In this document: positions 34,816-43,468 of the stretch, in pieces
Numbering within the stretch: position 1 is the first letter of the stretch
Layout of the letters: every line of letters begins with the position of its first letter
DNA from: Povalibacter uvarum
GTDB lineage: Bacteria > Pseudomonadota > Gammaproteobacteria > Steroidobacterales > Steroidobacteraceae
Length of the DNA stretch: 64,000 nt
Reading direction: 5' to 3'
Assembly (NCBI RefSeq): GCF_014202975.1
Contig: NZ_JACHHZ010000007.1
Span: 13,913-77,912, forward strand
Position numbers and translations under genes: made by a program
Notes under the pieces: generated by a model
What the model was told of the DNA's origin: nothing
The model's input: the letters and a program-made list of their open reading frames with translations, nothing else
Databases searched by the model: none

Positions 34816-35247
34816 TCACGGCTTCAGATCGAGCGCAGCCTTTAAGCTGCCATCCATATAGAAGGGCACCGATGTGTGCTCGTGGACGATGAGCCATCTG
34901 CCGGCCCTGCGGGCAAGGCAGAACGTAGCGCGCGACCACCATTCAGCGAGCGCCCCACTCGCGTTGCTGACGGCGGCCGTGTGGATGTAGCCGTGTGCGT
35001 AGGCGAGATCGCCACCGACCGTGATCTCGAGGTTGTGCACCTTACGGCTTACGGGTCCGTCCCACGTATCGAGCCACGCGGCGGTTGCCTTCTCGCTCAC
35101 TCCGTGCGCAAGAGGCGGAGACAGGTCGAAAAGAGTGGCATCGGAAGCGAAGGGCGCGATGATGGCTCTGGCGTCGCGATCGCTGTGCGCCCTGTTGATG
35201 CCTTCGACGAGGGTGCGGATTGCGTCGGAATCGGCTTGCATGGTCAT
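34816..35247 (-). CDS. SnoaL/NTF2-like protein (DUF4440 type)
   Basis: The 143-residue protein has the cone-shaped NTF2-like fold pattern: an N-terminal helix (IRTLVEGINRAHSDRDARAI), FASDATLFDLSPPL, then VTVGGDLAYAHGYIHT and FCLARRAGRWLIVHEHTSVPF, which is the usual end of DUF4440/ketosteroid-isomerase-like proteins. Substrate unknown. The start at 35247 has GGAGA upstream. The open frame continues to 35400 only through a family 2 repeat. Confidence 0.8.
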   Translation of the reverse strand: MTMQADSDAIRTLVEGINRAHSDRDARAIIAPFASDATLFDLSPPLAHGVSEKATAAWLDTWDGPVSRKVHNLEITVGGDLAYAHGYIHTAAVSNASGALAEWWSRATFCLARRAGRWLIVHEHTSVPFYMDGSLKAALDLKP

Positions 35248-35317
35248 GGGAGTCTCCAGGATGGGTTCATCAAGGACGACTCGGTGAATCGTGTTCCGAC
35301 ATCGCGCCTCGCGCCCG

Positions 35318-35400
35318 GTGCCGGGCCGCGGGTTCGCGGGTTCGAAGGCTGTGCGCGCTGAGGATTGATCACGAAAACCCGCGAACCCGCGACCCGGCAC
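35318..35400. repeat. Family 2 repeat unit, type II spacer
   Basis: 83-base unit: left arm GTGCCGGGCCGCGGGTTCGC, spacer GAAGGCTGTGCGCGCTGAGG ATTGATCACG, right arm AAACCCGCGAACCCGCGACC then CGGCAC. This spacer class is shared with 38139-38232. Confidence 0.88.
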
Positions 35401-35414
35401 CGCCTAGGCACCGC

Positions 35415-36593
35415 CTAGAAATACCAGAACCCGATCGACACCAGGACATTCAAATAGTCGCGCGCGGAGTCGACCGTCGCGGTCAGGCTCCAGTCGTATT
35501 CGCCCCAGAGGCTGGTGTGGAACAGGCGGACTTCGAATCCGCCAGTCACGTGCGTACGGCTCGACACGCCTTCGTAGTTGGAAGGTTCGTAGTAGCTGCC
35601 CAATCGAAGCCGCAGCCGGCCTGGTATTGCTTCCAGCTCTGATCCAACTCGAACACTGATGGTGTCATGAGTTCCGACGGGCTGAATCCTCTGCGCCAGC
35701 ACCGATTCGACACCCACCGCGTTGTCGCTCGACTCGGTGTAGAGCAGATCCCCGCTGACCAGCCATTTGTGGTCCTTCCAGAACGGAGCGGACTCCACGG
35801 CGTAGGACGCGCCCATTCCAAAAGTCGCAGGCAGAATCACCTGGTGCGGAACCACCAGGCCGTTCACTGTAACCGGAGTGTCGCCGGGATTGTCGAGCTC
35901 ATCGGTCAGGATGGAAGAGGAGAACGACGCGCCGAACCGCCATGGCCCGCGTTCCGGGTTCCACAAGGCACCCACATCCCACCCGACGCCGGAAAGTTGC
36001 CCGAGCGTCGCGTCCAATGTCTCGGTTCGCAGTTTGCTGGTCGTCGCGTGCAGTCCGACACCGATCGTCAGTTCGCGATCCAGAAACTGCCGGCCGAGTC
36101 TCAGCGAGGTGACACTCAGTACATATTCGCTGTCGTCATCATCGGGGTTCTCGAGTGCGATGATTTCTGCATTGTTCAGCACGCCGAGTCCCCATGGCCC
36201 GTATTGCCCCATCAGTCCCAGCGACCGGATCCGGTGACTCTTGTAGTCGGGCGGTGTTACGCCGTTGTTGTCGAAGTCCTTGCTATCGAGGTTGGTCAGG
36301 CCGGCAGTCCAATCCCAGTCGAACCGGGTCGTCGAGCGTTCCAGGCGGAACGCCACACCGGCGGGATTGGAGTTCAGCGATGCGATGCCTTCGGCGACTC
36401 CGATGTATGCGCCGCCCAACGCGACTTGCCGGGACGAGCCCATGACGGGGCCCTGCCGCAGATCCAGATTGTAGTTGTTGTCTACGATCGGCGGTCCGTC
36501 GATCTCGCTGCGCACTTCAGCGCAGGACAGCGACATCATCAGCAGCAACAGGCGGCATCCGGATCTCAAGGCGGACTCGGTTGTGTGGGACAT
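35415..36593 (-). CDS. Outer-membrane beta-barrel protein (FadL/PorV-like)
   Basis: The 392-residue protein has a signal peptide region (LRSGCRLLLLMMSLSCAEVRS), an early motif GSSRQVALGGAYIGVAEGIA then SLNSNPAGVA that is typical of FadL/PorV-like barrels, many amphipathic strands and a terminal Phe (SIGFWYF). It may transport hydrophobic compounds; the substrate is unknown. The start at 36593 is the first ATG; a GTG at 36608 is possible. Confidence 0.75.
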   Translation of the reverse strand: MSHTTESALRSGCRLLLLMMSLSCAEVRSEIDGPPIVDNNYNLDLRQGPVMGSSRQVALGGAYIGVAEGIASLNSNPAGVAFRLERSTTRFDWDWTAGLTNLDSKDFDNNGVTPPDYKSHRIRSLGLMGQYGPWGLGVLNNAEIIALENPDDDDSEYVLSVTSLRLGRQFLDRELTIGVGLHATTSKLRTETLDATLGQLSGVGWDVGALWNPERGPWRFGASFSSSILTDELDNPGDTPVTVNGLVVPHQVILPATFGMGASYAVESAPFWKDHKWLVSGDLLYTESSDNAVGVESVLAQRIQPVGTHDTISVRVGSELEAIPGRLRLRLGSYYEPSNYEGVSSRTHVTGGFEVRLFHTSLWGEYDWSLTATVDSARDYLNVLVSIGFWYF

Positions 36594-36663
36594 CGAAAAG
36601 GCGTCCACTCTGGCGGGAACGAGGACGCCCGCCTATTGGGGAAAGACCGGAGCGCGGAGCGCG

Positions 36664-37691
36664 GTGCCGGGTCGCGGGTTCGCGGGTTTCAATAGCGATC
36701 AGGGATAGTTGAAATGACGTTTGACGCACTCTCGCAAGCTGGATTCGCGACGCTGGAAGACGCGAGCGACAGCGCTGAGTGATGCGACGCGCAGGGTAAG
36801 GGCTTGATGGGCCACCCAGGCGCGTGCTTTGGTCAGCTCGCGGTTGGCGCTGGGGGAGCGAAGCGATGATTCATCCACGTCGAACTTCCGGCATGCTTCT
36901 GCGACGATGTCGGCAATCGTTTTGCGGGATCTTGGTTGCCAGGCTGCACCGAGGAGTTTGGCCGCGAAGTCATCGCTCCCAAGGATGCGGCGATCGTTGG
37001 AATTGCATTCAAGCAGCGGAGAACAGAGCACGCCGCCGATCTCCTCGGATAGGAAGCGTTGGTACGCTGCGACTGCGTGCTCCCGTTCCCGATGGAGCAT
37101 GCTCAGGGCGAAGTCGGTCGTGACCCACGGATGCGCGATCGAGCTGCAATACGCATGATGGCTTGACCACGGATAGTCGCACGGAAGCGCGACCATCCGG
37201 GCGCGGACAGGGTTGAGATGGATGTAACGCAGAAGTTCGAGCAGGTATTCATTGGCATCGACGAGAACTGGGTAGTAGCGCTTCTCGAAGAGGTGTCCGG
37301 TCGTGTGGAGTTGCGCCTGGACAGTGCGTGCATAGCGGCCGGCAATACGCATCATCAATCTGCCCAGAGGAACGTCGCTGACCTGAATCAGCAGATGGAT
37401 ATGGTTGGTCATCCAGCAATAGGCGTGAACCCGTGCCCTGAACCGTTCGATGACCTCGGCGACAATCTCGTCGAGCAGTTGCCGATCGGCGTGCGAGAAG
37501 AAGATGCTCTGGCGATGGTTGCCTCGCAGCGTCACGTGATAGAGCGCGCCGGGCGCATGAAGTCGAAGAGGTCGCGGCATCCTTGCCCCGGCAGAAATTG
37601 TGCCTGGATGAATGTAGAGTCGATCAGGTTGGTTGGTTATTCGATAAATGAAGCAGTCATGCCAGAAACCCGCGAACCCGCGACCCGGCAC
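36664..37691. mobile_element. RAYT element bounded by 26-base inverted family 2 repeats
   Basis: 36664-36689 and 37666-37691 are perfect inverted copies of a family 2 arm (GTGCCGGGTCGCGGG...). They enclose one gene, a REP-associated tyrosine transposase. In other family 2 units the same arms enclose a spacer of only about 35-50 bases, so this looks like the autonomous form of the repeat. The sequence next to the right arm (CCAGAAACCCGCG) also resembles the spacer end of type I units (CCAGGAAACCCGCG). Confidence 0.8.
36699..37580 (-). CDS. REP-associated tyrosine transposase (RAYT, Y1/HUH family)
   Basis: The 293-residue protein opens MPRPLRLHAPGALYHVTLRGN, the usual start of RAYTs. It has the HUH pair in MTNHIHLLIQ, the catalytic Tyr in GRYARTVQ and the conserved LLRYIHLNPVRARMV block with WSSHHAY. 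The C-terminal third (KFDVDESSL ... ARAWVAHQAL) resembles the DnaA-like DNA-binding tail of longer RAYTs. Such enzymes cut and rejoin single strands at REP hairpins. The start is 37580 with GGGGCAAGG upstream. Flanking inverted family 2 arms identify that family as its substrate. The gene appears intact. Confidence 0.9.
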   Translation of the reverse strand: MPRPLRLHAPGALYHVTLRGNHRQSIFFSHADRQLLDEIVAEVIERFRARVHAYCWMTNHIHLLIQVSDVPLGRLMMRIAGRYARTVQAQLHTTGHLFEKRYYPVLVDANEYLLELLRYIHLNPVRARMVALPCDYPWSSHHAYCSSIAHPWVTTDFALSMLHREREHAVAAYQRFLSEEIGGVLCSPLLECNSNDRRILGSDDFAAKLLGAAWQPRSRKTIADIVAEACRKFDVDESSLRSPSANRELTKARAWVAHQALTLRVASLSAVARVFQRRESSLRECVKRHFNYP

Positions 37692-38094
37692 CGGAGGCGA
37701 CAAGGACTCCGCCGCAGATGACTACGCCTCACGCTACGGCACTCGTGAGGACTTCAACGAGAGCGACATTCCGCCGCCCAAGCCGCAGGAACCGCCGACA
37801 AAGATGCTCGAGTACAGGGAGATGACGAAAGCAGAGCAAAGACATCGGTCCCGACGCTGGGGTCGCCGAGAGCGCAACGAACCTCCTCAATCCATGGGCT
37901 CGCGCGTCATGGGCGCGATCGGTCTGATCCTCGTGATCATCATCTTCAGGGGGCTGACCAAAAGTAATCCACCGGAAGGACACATTGACGGATCCATGGG
38001 AGGCGCCGTCTATCACGTGCCGAATCTGTTGACGGCGCTTGTCATCGTCGGCGTCATCGGTGGAATCTTTCTGGCAATTTTCAGAAAGAAGTAA
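37648..38094 (+). CDS. Two-span membrane protein, 5' end altered by a repeat
   Basis: The frame has 148 codons and two C-terminal transmembrane segments (GAIGLILVIIIFRGL and LLTALVIVGVIGGIFLAIF) after a Pro/charged region (PPPKPQEPPTKM). Its first ATG (37648) lies just before the right arm of the RAYT element, so residues 5-16 are translated repeat; the original gene start has probably been lost. Internal ATGs (37807, 37822) lack ribosome sites. No family recognised. It may be a truncated relic rather than an active gene. Confidence 0.5.
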   Translation: MKQSCQKPANPRPGTGGDKDSAADDYASRYGTREDFNESDIPPPKPQEPPTKMLEYREMTKAEQRHRSRRWGRRERNEPPQSMGSRVMGAIGLILVIIIFRGLTKSNPPEGHIDGSMGGAVYHVPNLLTALVIVGVIGGIFLAIFRKK

Positions 38095-38138
38095 GATCGA
38101 ATCATGCCGGTGGATAGGGCGGTGGCGGAACTTCATCG

Positions 38139-38232
38139 GTGCCGGGCCGCGGGTTCGCGGGTTTGAAGGCTGTGCGAGATTCGGGCGCGCTGAGGGTTGA
38201 TCACGAAAACCCGCGAACCCGCGGCCCGGCAC
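38139..38232. repeat. Family 2 repeat unit, type II spacer
   Basis: 94-base unit with arms GTGCCGGGCCGCGGGTTCGC and AACCCGCGAACCCGCGGCCC and the spacer GAAGGCTGTGCGAGATTCGG ... GAGGGTTGATCACG. It joins the 3' flank of the two-span gene to the broken VOC gene. Confidence 0.88.
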
Positions 38233-38393
38233 CGTGAGGAAAGCCCAATGCCGTGTTGCGCAGAGAGATTCCACTGCACGAGCGTCTTCATGGGTCGATT
38301 ATCCGGGCCGCGACCGAGGAGCTTGGCATACCAGCGTTCGGCGACCGAAAGGTCGGTGGTGCGCAATATCGTGTAGCTCATTTGCAGGTTCAT
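38233..38393 (-). pseudogene. VOC/glyoxalase-family fragment cut by a repeat
   Basis: Minus-strand codons MNLQMSYTILRTTDLSVAERWYAKLLGRGPDNRPMKTLVQW (read in two pieces here) give the first half of a vicinal-oxygen-chelate domain: TTDLSVAERWYAKLLG and the following PMKTLVQWNL are characteristic. After HGIGLS the frame runs straight into the family 2 unit at 38139-38232, and the second half of the domain is absent. Therefore a truncated, inactive gene. Confidence 0.65.
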
Positions 38394-38609
38394 GACGGCG
38401 AAACGTCCGCTCGAGAAGCGGGGTTCCGAGCAGTGACGGGCAGTGCATCCGACTAACCCGATCCCTCCTGTTTTCCTCATAAGGAGAATCCTGATCTGCA
38501 CACAACTGCTCGCGTGGGAATTCTCGACGTACAAGGTTGTTACACTTTTAACCGCGTCGATGGCGAACAATACCCGCGAGCAAGTGTCAGTACCCGGATG
38601 ACAATCACC

Positions 38610-40658
38610 ATGCCGAGAATGCGAGCCGTCACAGTCGTTGCTTTTCTGCTGCTCGGAGCTTGTGGCGGCGGAGGCAACTCGCCCGCGCCTGCGCCGGCAC
38701 CCGCTCTCGTCGTCAATAGCCTGCTCGACTCCGCCACTCCAGCGGCGGGAACGACAACGCTGCGCTCGGCCTTGGCGCAGGCCGCGTCAGGGCAGGCGAT
38801 CACCTTTGATGCCGCACTTGATGGAGGCACGATCGCGCTGTCGATCGTCGCTAACGAACACACGCTGCTGAAGGGCGAGGTGATGGGCATTCGTAACGAG
38901 CCCAGCGGCCCCGTCTCGTATCTGATCGGCTATTTCGATCGGGACTACGGTCGATCGGCACTGGAAGCGCGAAAGGATGTCGTCATCGATGCGTCCAGTC
39001 TTCCGAGGGGCATCACGCTCGCATGGGCTGGTGGTGCGCAGCCCGGTGCGCGCGTGCTGGCTGTCGACGGCGATCTTTCGCTCACGAATGTCTCGATCAC
39101 GGGCGGCAGCAGCGTGGCTGCAGCGAACACGGTCACCACTGCACACCCTCAGCCCTGGACGCTGGCACGCGGGGGTGCGCTGGCGGTGTGGGGCACGGCC
39201 CGCCTCACGAACTGCAAGCTCTACGACAACCGCGTGAGCGGCGACTTCGAACAGTCGCGGGATCGCGGCGCATTCGGGGGCGCGGTCTATGCGGACCTCG
39301 TGGTCATGAAGGGATGCGTCGTGAGCGGCAACTCGGTGCTCGGCGCTGGTGCCGCGGGTGGCGGCGTGTACTCCGTCGGTGGCGCCGGGCACTCCGGGAC
39401 GACATCGACCATCGATCAGTCAACGATCAGCGGCAACCGCATCAGCGGACTGTTCACCTACGGCGCCGGCGTGTACTCGGACGGCGGCAGCATCGGCGAA
39501 AGCAAGCGCCTTAGACTGACGAACACCACGATCGCAAGAAATCTCGTCGAGCCGGCGCCGGGCCTGCCACCGTTCCTGCTGGCTATGGGTTACTGGCGTG
39601 GCGGCGGCGTCTACATGTCGAACGGCTACATGGAAATCCAGAACTGCACCATCGTCGAGAACGAAGTCCGCGGCGTGCCGCGCACGGACAGCCTCGGACG
39701 GCGCAACCTCGCGGGCGGCATCGCGGCGACGGTCGGCAATGCCCACGCTGTCGAGGACCTGATTATCGGCAGCTCGGTCGTCGCCGGAAACACCGTGCAG
39801 GAAGTTGGAGGAGTCCGCTACGCGCAGGACATCTATACGGGCTCGCTTTTCTATTTTCGCAGCGCGGGCTACAACCGGATCGGTGCGCTCGATTTCAGTC
39901 ATATCCTCGTTCCGGTCGGTGAACCGGGCTGGGCATCGCTGAGCCGTAGGCACTATCCGCAGAATGGCGACGCGGACGGCGTCGCACTGGTGGACGTGAT
40001 CGACGTTGTCGGAGTGACGCGCTCGAACTCCATTCTATCGGTCGGTGCTGATTCAGGCAGTTTCGCGGTGCTGCACTACCCTCCGTTGGGCAGTGCACTG
40101 GGCCAGGTCCCGAACTCTTCCTATGAACTCAGCGAGACCCTTGGCGAGTACGCTGTTGCGCGCGGGGCCACCGATGACTTCCTCGAGATCGTGCTTCGGC
40201 GCATCGAGAGTCACTATGGGTTGCCGGGATTCGCAGCTGATTTTCAGGCTGATTTCGAAACGTTCCTGCGGACCGTGGACGCAGATTCTGCAACTTCCGG
40301 AACCCAGCCCTACGTGGATCCATCCGGCGTTCCGATTCTCACGCTCGCCGCCACCGCATATTTCGGTCCGGCACAGACCTGGCCACAAGAGCTCGAGAAC
40401 TATCCTTACATCGAGTTCTGGCACCGGCTCGACGAGGCCCTTGCCGCGGCATCTGTTCCCGGCATGGGGCCGGAACTGCTCGGTGGCGCGGCTTGGCGCC
40501 AGCTGTTTTCGACGGGCCAACTCAACGAGAATCAAGGCATCACCGTGACGATGAGCACCCGGCCTCGGCTGAGTGTTTCGCCACTTGGCGTCGACCAGCT
40601 AGGTCGCACACGCCCGACTGCTTCGTCTGCCGACATTGGGGCCATCGAGGCGCCCTGA
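38610..40658 (+). CDS. Large lipoprotein with right-handed beta-helix repeats
   Basis: The 682-residue protein starts with a lipoprotein signal (MRAVTVVAFLLLGAC inside the first 20 residues, then GGGG linker). A parallel beta-helix region follows: an LRSALAQAASG-type opening as in CSLREA proteins, then repeated NCKLYDNRVSG, GCVVSGNSVLG, QSTISGNRISG, NTTIARNLV and NCTIVENEV turns. The end DIGAIEAP matches the common terminus of this polymorphic-helix class. A C-terminal 200-residue globular part is unrecognised. ATGs at 38598, 38610 and 38619 are all possible starts. Confidence 0.75.
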   Translation: MPRMRAVTVVAFLLLGACGGGGNSPAPAPAPALVVNSLLDSATPAAGTTTLRSALAQAASGQAITFDAALDGGTIALSIVANEHTLLKGEVMGIRNEPSGPVSYLIGYFDRDYGRSALEARKDVVIDASSLPRGITLAWAGGAQPGARVLAVDGDLSLTNVSITGGSSVAAANTVTTAHPQPWTLARGGALAVWGTARLTNCKLYDNRVSGDFEQSRDRGAFGGAVYADLVVMKGCVVSGNSVLGAGAAGGGVYSVGGAGHSGTTSTIDQSTISGNRISGLFTYGAGVYSDGGSIGESKRLRLTNTTIARNLVEPAPGLPPFLLAMGYWRGGGVYMSNGYMEIQNCTIVENEVRGVPRTDSLGRRNLAGGIAATVGNAHAVEDLIIGSSVVAGNTVQEVGGVRYAQDIYTGSLFYFRSAGYNRIGALDFSHILVPVGEPGWASLSRRHYPQNGDADGVALVDVIDVVGVTRSNSILSVGADSGSFAVLHYPPLGSALGQVPNSSYELSETLGEYAVARGATDDFLEIVLRRIESHYGLPGFAADFQADFETFLRTVDADSATSGTQPYVDPSGVPILTLAATAYFGPAQTWPQELENYPYIEFWHRLDEALAAASVPGMGPELLGGAAWRQLFSTGQLNENQGITVTMSTRPRLSVSPLGVDQLGRTRPTASSADIGAIEAP

Positions 40659-40661
40659 CCC

Positions 40662-40762
40662 GTGCCGGGCCGCGGGTTCGCGGGTTAGGTAGGTGCGTCG
40701 GCTGAGAGTTTAGAGTTCGCTGTGGTCAGTCCGGGTGAACCCGCGAACCCGCGGCCCGGCAC
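40662..40762. repeat. Family 2 repeat unit with a different spacer
   Basis: Arms GTGCCGGGCCGCGGGTTCGC and GAACCCGCGAACCCGCGGCC (right) enclose a spacer (TAGGTAGGTGCGTCGGCTGA...) unlike types I and II. It begins 3 bases after the beta-helix gene's stop. Confidence 0.8.
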
Positions 40763-40833
40763 CTCTACGATATTGTCGGCCTGCTGGCGCATCCATCGTC
40801 CTTCGCTCCGTGGTCAGTCACCAGGAGCACCTC

Positions 40834-41499
40834 ATGCGAGCCAGTTTCATCTCGATCGGACTATTCGCGTTGGCCTTTCAGGCGTTAGCAGAAGACCGCA
40901 AATACGCTTCGTTCGCCGAATATGAAATGCCGCGCGATGCCGAGGTCGCACTGGCGAGAAGCGCGGCACCCGAACAGATTTCCTCGCGCGCCACGATCAA
41001 GATACTGACGCGCAACGGCTTCGAAGTCGTCGCGACGGGTGACAACGGCTTTCTCTGCATGGTGATGCGCAGCTGGAGTGCAGCTCCAGATCCGGAAGCC
41101 ACCTACGCAGCCGCGATTCGCTCGCCCATTTGCTTCGATGCCATTGCGGCACGAACGGTCGCACCGGCGGAAGAATTGAAGACGAAGCTCGGGCTGGAAG
41201 GACAATCTCCCGAGGCCATCGCGCAAGAGGTGGCGACACGTTACGGAAATGGTCAGCTGCCCGCGATGGAAACGGTTGCCTTCGCATACATGTGGTCAGC
41301 CGACCAGAATACCGGCCCGGGTTTCGGTGCCTGGCATCCACATATGATGATCTATGCGCCCTACTACGAGAATGCAACGCTCGGCAGCAACGCCGTTGGC
41401 GGCCATGCGGCTCCGTTCGTGGTCGGCAGCGGCGCGCCATACAGCACCGTGCTGATCGTGGTGGATGACAAGCTGGCAATCAGGGCGAGCAAGCCCTAG
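40834..41499 (+). CDS. Secreted protein of unknown function
   Basis: The 221-residue product has a signal peptide (MRASFISIGLFALAFQALA, cleaved before EDRKY) and a conserved-looking core including FEVVATGDNGFLCMVMRSW and WHPHMMIYAPYY. Proteins like it are annotated only as hypothetical to my knowledge. AGGAG at 40823-40827 supports the start. The next gene, a small lipoprotein on the same strand, is 97 bases downstream, so they may be co-transcribed. Confidence 0.7.
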   Translation: MRASFISIGLFALAFQALAEDRKYASFAEYEMPRDAEVALARSAAPEQISSRATIKILTRNGFEVVATGDNGFLCMVMRSWSAAPDPEATYAAAIRSPICFDAIAARTVAPAEELKTKLGLEGQSPEAIAQEVATRYGNGQLPAMETVAFAYMWSADQNTGPGFGAWHPHMMIYAPYYENATLGSNAVGGHAAPFVVGSGAPYSTVLIVVDDKLAIRASKP

Positions 41500-41596
41500 T
41501 TCGGGCTGCGGACTGACCTGTCACGGAGGCATAATCACCGAGCGCCTTCTGGGCGCTCTCAGTTCGCCAACAAAAATCAACGAAGGGAGTGTCGGC

Positions 41597-41860
41597 ATGA
41601 AGATCCTCATCAACGTTCTGCTCCTTCTGTCTTTTGTGACTATCGCTGCATGCGATGGCTCTCCTCAGCCCTCGGCGAAAGAGGCCGAGAACAATGCTTC
41701 GGGCATGCCGAGTCTGCTTCTCATCGAGGCCAACGGTTCAAAGTGCGAATGCAGGCCTCACACCTGCCCGCATAACCTGGCGTCGTCCTGCACGATGACC
41801 GAAGTAAAAGACGCAACCGGCTCACGGTGCCAATGCACGTGCCAGTGTATTTACCTTTAA
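41597..41860 (+). CDS. Small Cys-rich lipoprotein
   Basis: The 87-residue product has a lipoprotein signal (MKILINVLLLLSFVTIAAC, Cys19) and a mature part with nine Cys in its last 40 residues (KCECRPHTC, SSC, RCQCTCQC). This dense set suggests disulfides or metal binding. AGGGAG at 41584-41589 supports the start. No family recognised. A family 2 arm follows the stop by one base. Confidence 0.65.
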   Translation: MKILINVLLLLSFVTIAACDGSPQPSAKEAENNASGMPSLLLIEANGSKCECRPHTCPHNLASSCTMTEVKDATGSRCQCTCQCIYL

Positions 41861-41861
41861 G

Positions 41862-41938
41862 GTGCCGGGCCGCGGCTTCGCGGGTTCCGGCAATCACCGA
41901 TGGAAATGCCGTCTGGCTCACTCGTGCGCAGGCACCGG
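41862..41938. repeat. Degenerate family 2 unit
   Basis: Left arm GTGCCGGGCCGCGGCTTCGC and only the tip of a right arm (GCAGGCACCGG). It is the last family 2 copy in the window; none occurs from here to 64000. Confidence 0.7.
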
Positions 41939-41941
41939 CCA

Positions 41942-42511
41942 TCACCCTCGCTGCTGCGAATTTTCAACCAGCCTCACTCCATCCTCACGGCTCAGCTGTG
42001 GCGTAGTCAGCACCACGGAGGTTTCAATCTGACGCTCTGGAATCCTCCAGTATGTTCTCAGCAGCAGCGGCTTCAAATCCTCAGGGACGAGCCGAAATCC
42101 ATGCCGCTCATAGAAGCGAACTGCCCACGTCGCGGCGGCCCATGTGCCAACGAGTACAGGCCGCTCAGTCCGCTCGCGCAAATGGGCTATCAACGCGCTT
42201 CCGACGCCCCGACCCTGGTAGCCCGGCAGTGTGTACGCGTGACGAATCAGATCGACATTGCGCACCGTCTGAATGCCCATCACTCCAACCACCGCATCGT
42301 CGATTTCACAGCACACGAAGCGGACGCCCGCTTCGATTTCCGATAGAAGTTCCGCCTCTGGCATGTAAGGTTCGTGCCAGCGATCCGGAGGAATCACACC
42401 GCGATAGGCTTCGGCTGCCGCGTTGATGATCCCCGTCATGATATCGATCTCGTCGCTGCGGGAAGGACGAATGGCTGGAGAGGGAAGGGTGTTCACGTCG
42501 CGCGGAGTCAT
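41942..42511 (-). CDS. GNAT-family N-acetyltransferase
   Basis: The 189-residue protein has the GNAT fold: IRPSRSDEIDIMTGIINAAA then EAYRGVIP at the start, VVGVMGI strand, the acetyl-CoA loop YQGRGVG (98-104) and FYERHGFR near the end. Substrate unknown. It lies 89 bases downstream of the AraC-family gene on the same strand and may share its transcript. The start at 42511 is the first ATG; a GTG at 42565 is possible. Confidence 0.85.
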   Translation of the reverse strand: MTPRDVNTLPSPAIRPSRSDEIDIMTGIINAAAEAYRGVIPPDRWHEPYMPEAELLSEIEAGVRFVCCEIDDAVVGVMGIQTVRNVDLIRHAYTLPGYQGRGVGSALIAHLRERTERPVLVGTWAAATWAVRFYERHGFRLVPEDLKPLLLRTYWRIPERQIETSVVLTTPQLSREDGVRLVENSQQRG

Positions 42512-42600
42512 ACTTGTGCTCGTCCCATCGTTTGCTTGCCGCACCGGCAATAGCGATGGAAGCACGCGACCGAGTGCGTGGTATTGAACGAAATTGCAGC

Positions 42601-43377
42601 TCAGCGCATGGCGCGTGCGTAGGCGCCGGGTGTGAGGCCGTAGCGTCGAACGAACAGACGATTGAAGTGGCTTTGATCCGCGAAGCCGCAGGTGATGGCG
42701 ACGGCTGCAAACGATTCACCGCACGCAATCATCGCTCGTGCCGTGTCCATGCGCCGCTGCACGATATAGGCATGAGGTGTAAGTCCAGTGCCGCTCACGA
42801 ATCTGCGCAGCAACTGAAAGCGGCTGAGGCCGGCTTCGTGCGCCAGCTCGGCTAGGGTCACGTGTGCAGCCGGATCATCATCGATCCGCGCCTTGGCACG
42901 CGTCCATGCCTCGGGCGGATGTCGCGATGAGTGCGGCTTGACGCGTAGAAATCCGGCCAGTAGCTGGATCAACCGTTCCTGCGCATCTTCCGCATCGACG
43001 CTCCGACTCGCCAGCGCGTCGTAGGCAGATTCGAACCTCCGAGCATGCGCCCGTTCCGAGATCACAGGATCAGTGAACTCGAGCTCCTGCGCAGCGCCCT
43101 CGTGGACGTCTGACGCAACGGCTGCCACAAGCTGCGGCGGCAAGTACAGCATCCGCCACATCCTGCTGTCGCCCACTGGCCTGCCGTCATGAACCTCGCC
43201 CGGGTTGCACGTGATGACATCGCCAGGCCCCGCCTCAACCATGCCGCGACCACTCCAAGATCGATGCGCGCCGCGCACGATGATCCCGATGCCAAAGCTG
43301 TCGTGTGTGTGTCGCGGAAACGAATGTCGCGAGGATGCCTCGACCGCGTGCACCCCGGGCAGGGCGCAGGATTGCAT
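42601..43377 (-). CDS. AraC-family transcription regulator
   Basis: The 258-residue protein has an N-terminal cupin ligand-binding domain (PRHTHDSFGIGIIVRGAHRS, then GDVITCNPGEVHDG) and a C-terminal AraC helix-turn-helix pair (TLAELAHEAGLSRFQLLRRF; FAAVAITCGFADQSHFNRLF). Regulators of this subgroup often control exporter genes. The start at 43377 is chosen because the frame upstream to 43536 has no domain. Its likely target is the adjacent GNAT gene. Confidence 0.88.
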   Translation of the reverse strand: MQSCALPGVHAVEASSRHSFPRHTHDSFGIGIIVRGAHRSWSGRGMVEAGPGDVITCNPGEVHDGRPVGDSRMWRMLYLPPQLVAAVASDVHEGAAQELEFTDPVISERAHARRFESAYDALASRSVDAEDAQERLIQLLAGFLRVKPHSSRHPPEAWTRAKARIDDDPAAHVTLAELAHEAGLSRFQLLRRFVSGTGLTPHAYIVQRRMDTARAMIACGESFAAVAITCGFADQSHFNRLFVRRYGLTPGAYARAMR

Positions 43378-43468
43378 CGCGAATCCTGCGCCATCTATGG
43401 CAGGTTGCTTCTGGGTGGAGCGGGGCCTCACGGATGCGATCCTAACAGCCGCTGAGTTCCCCGGACAT

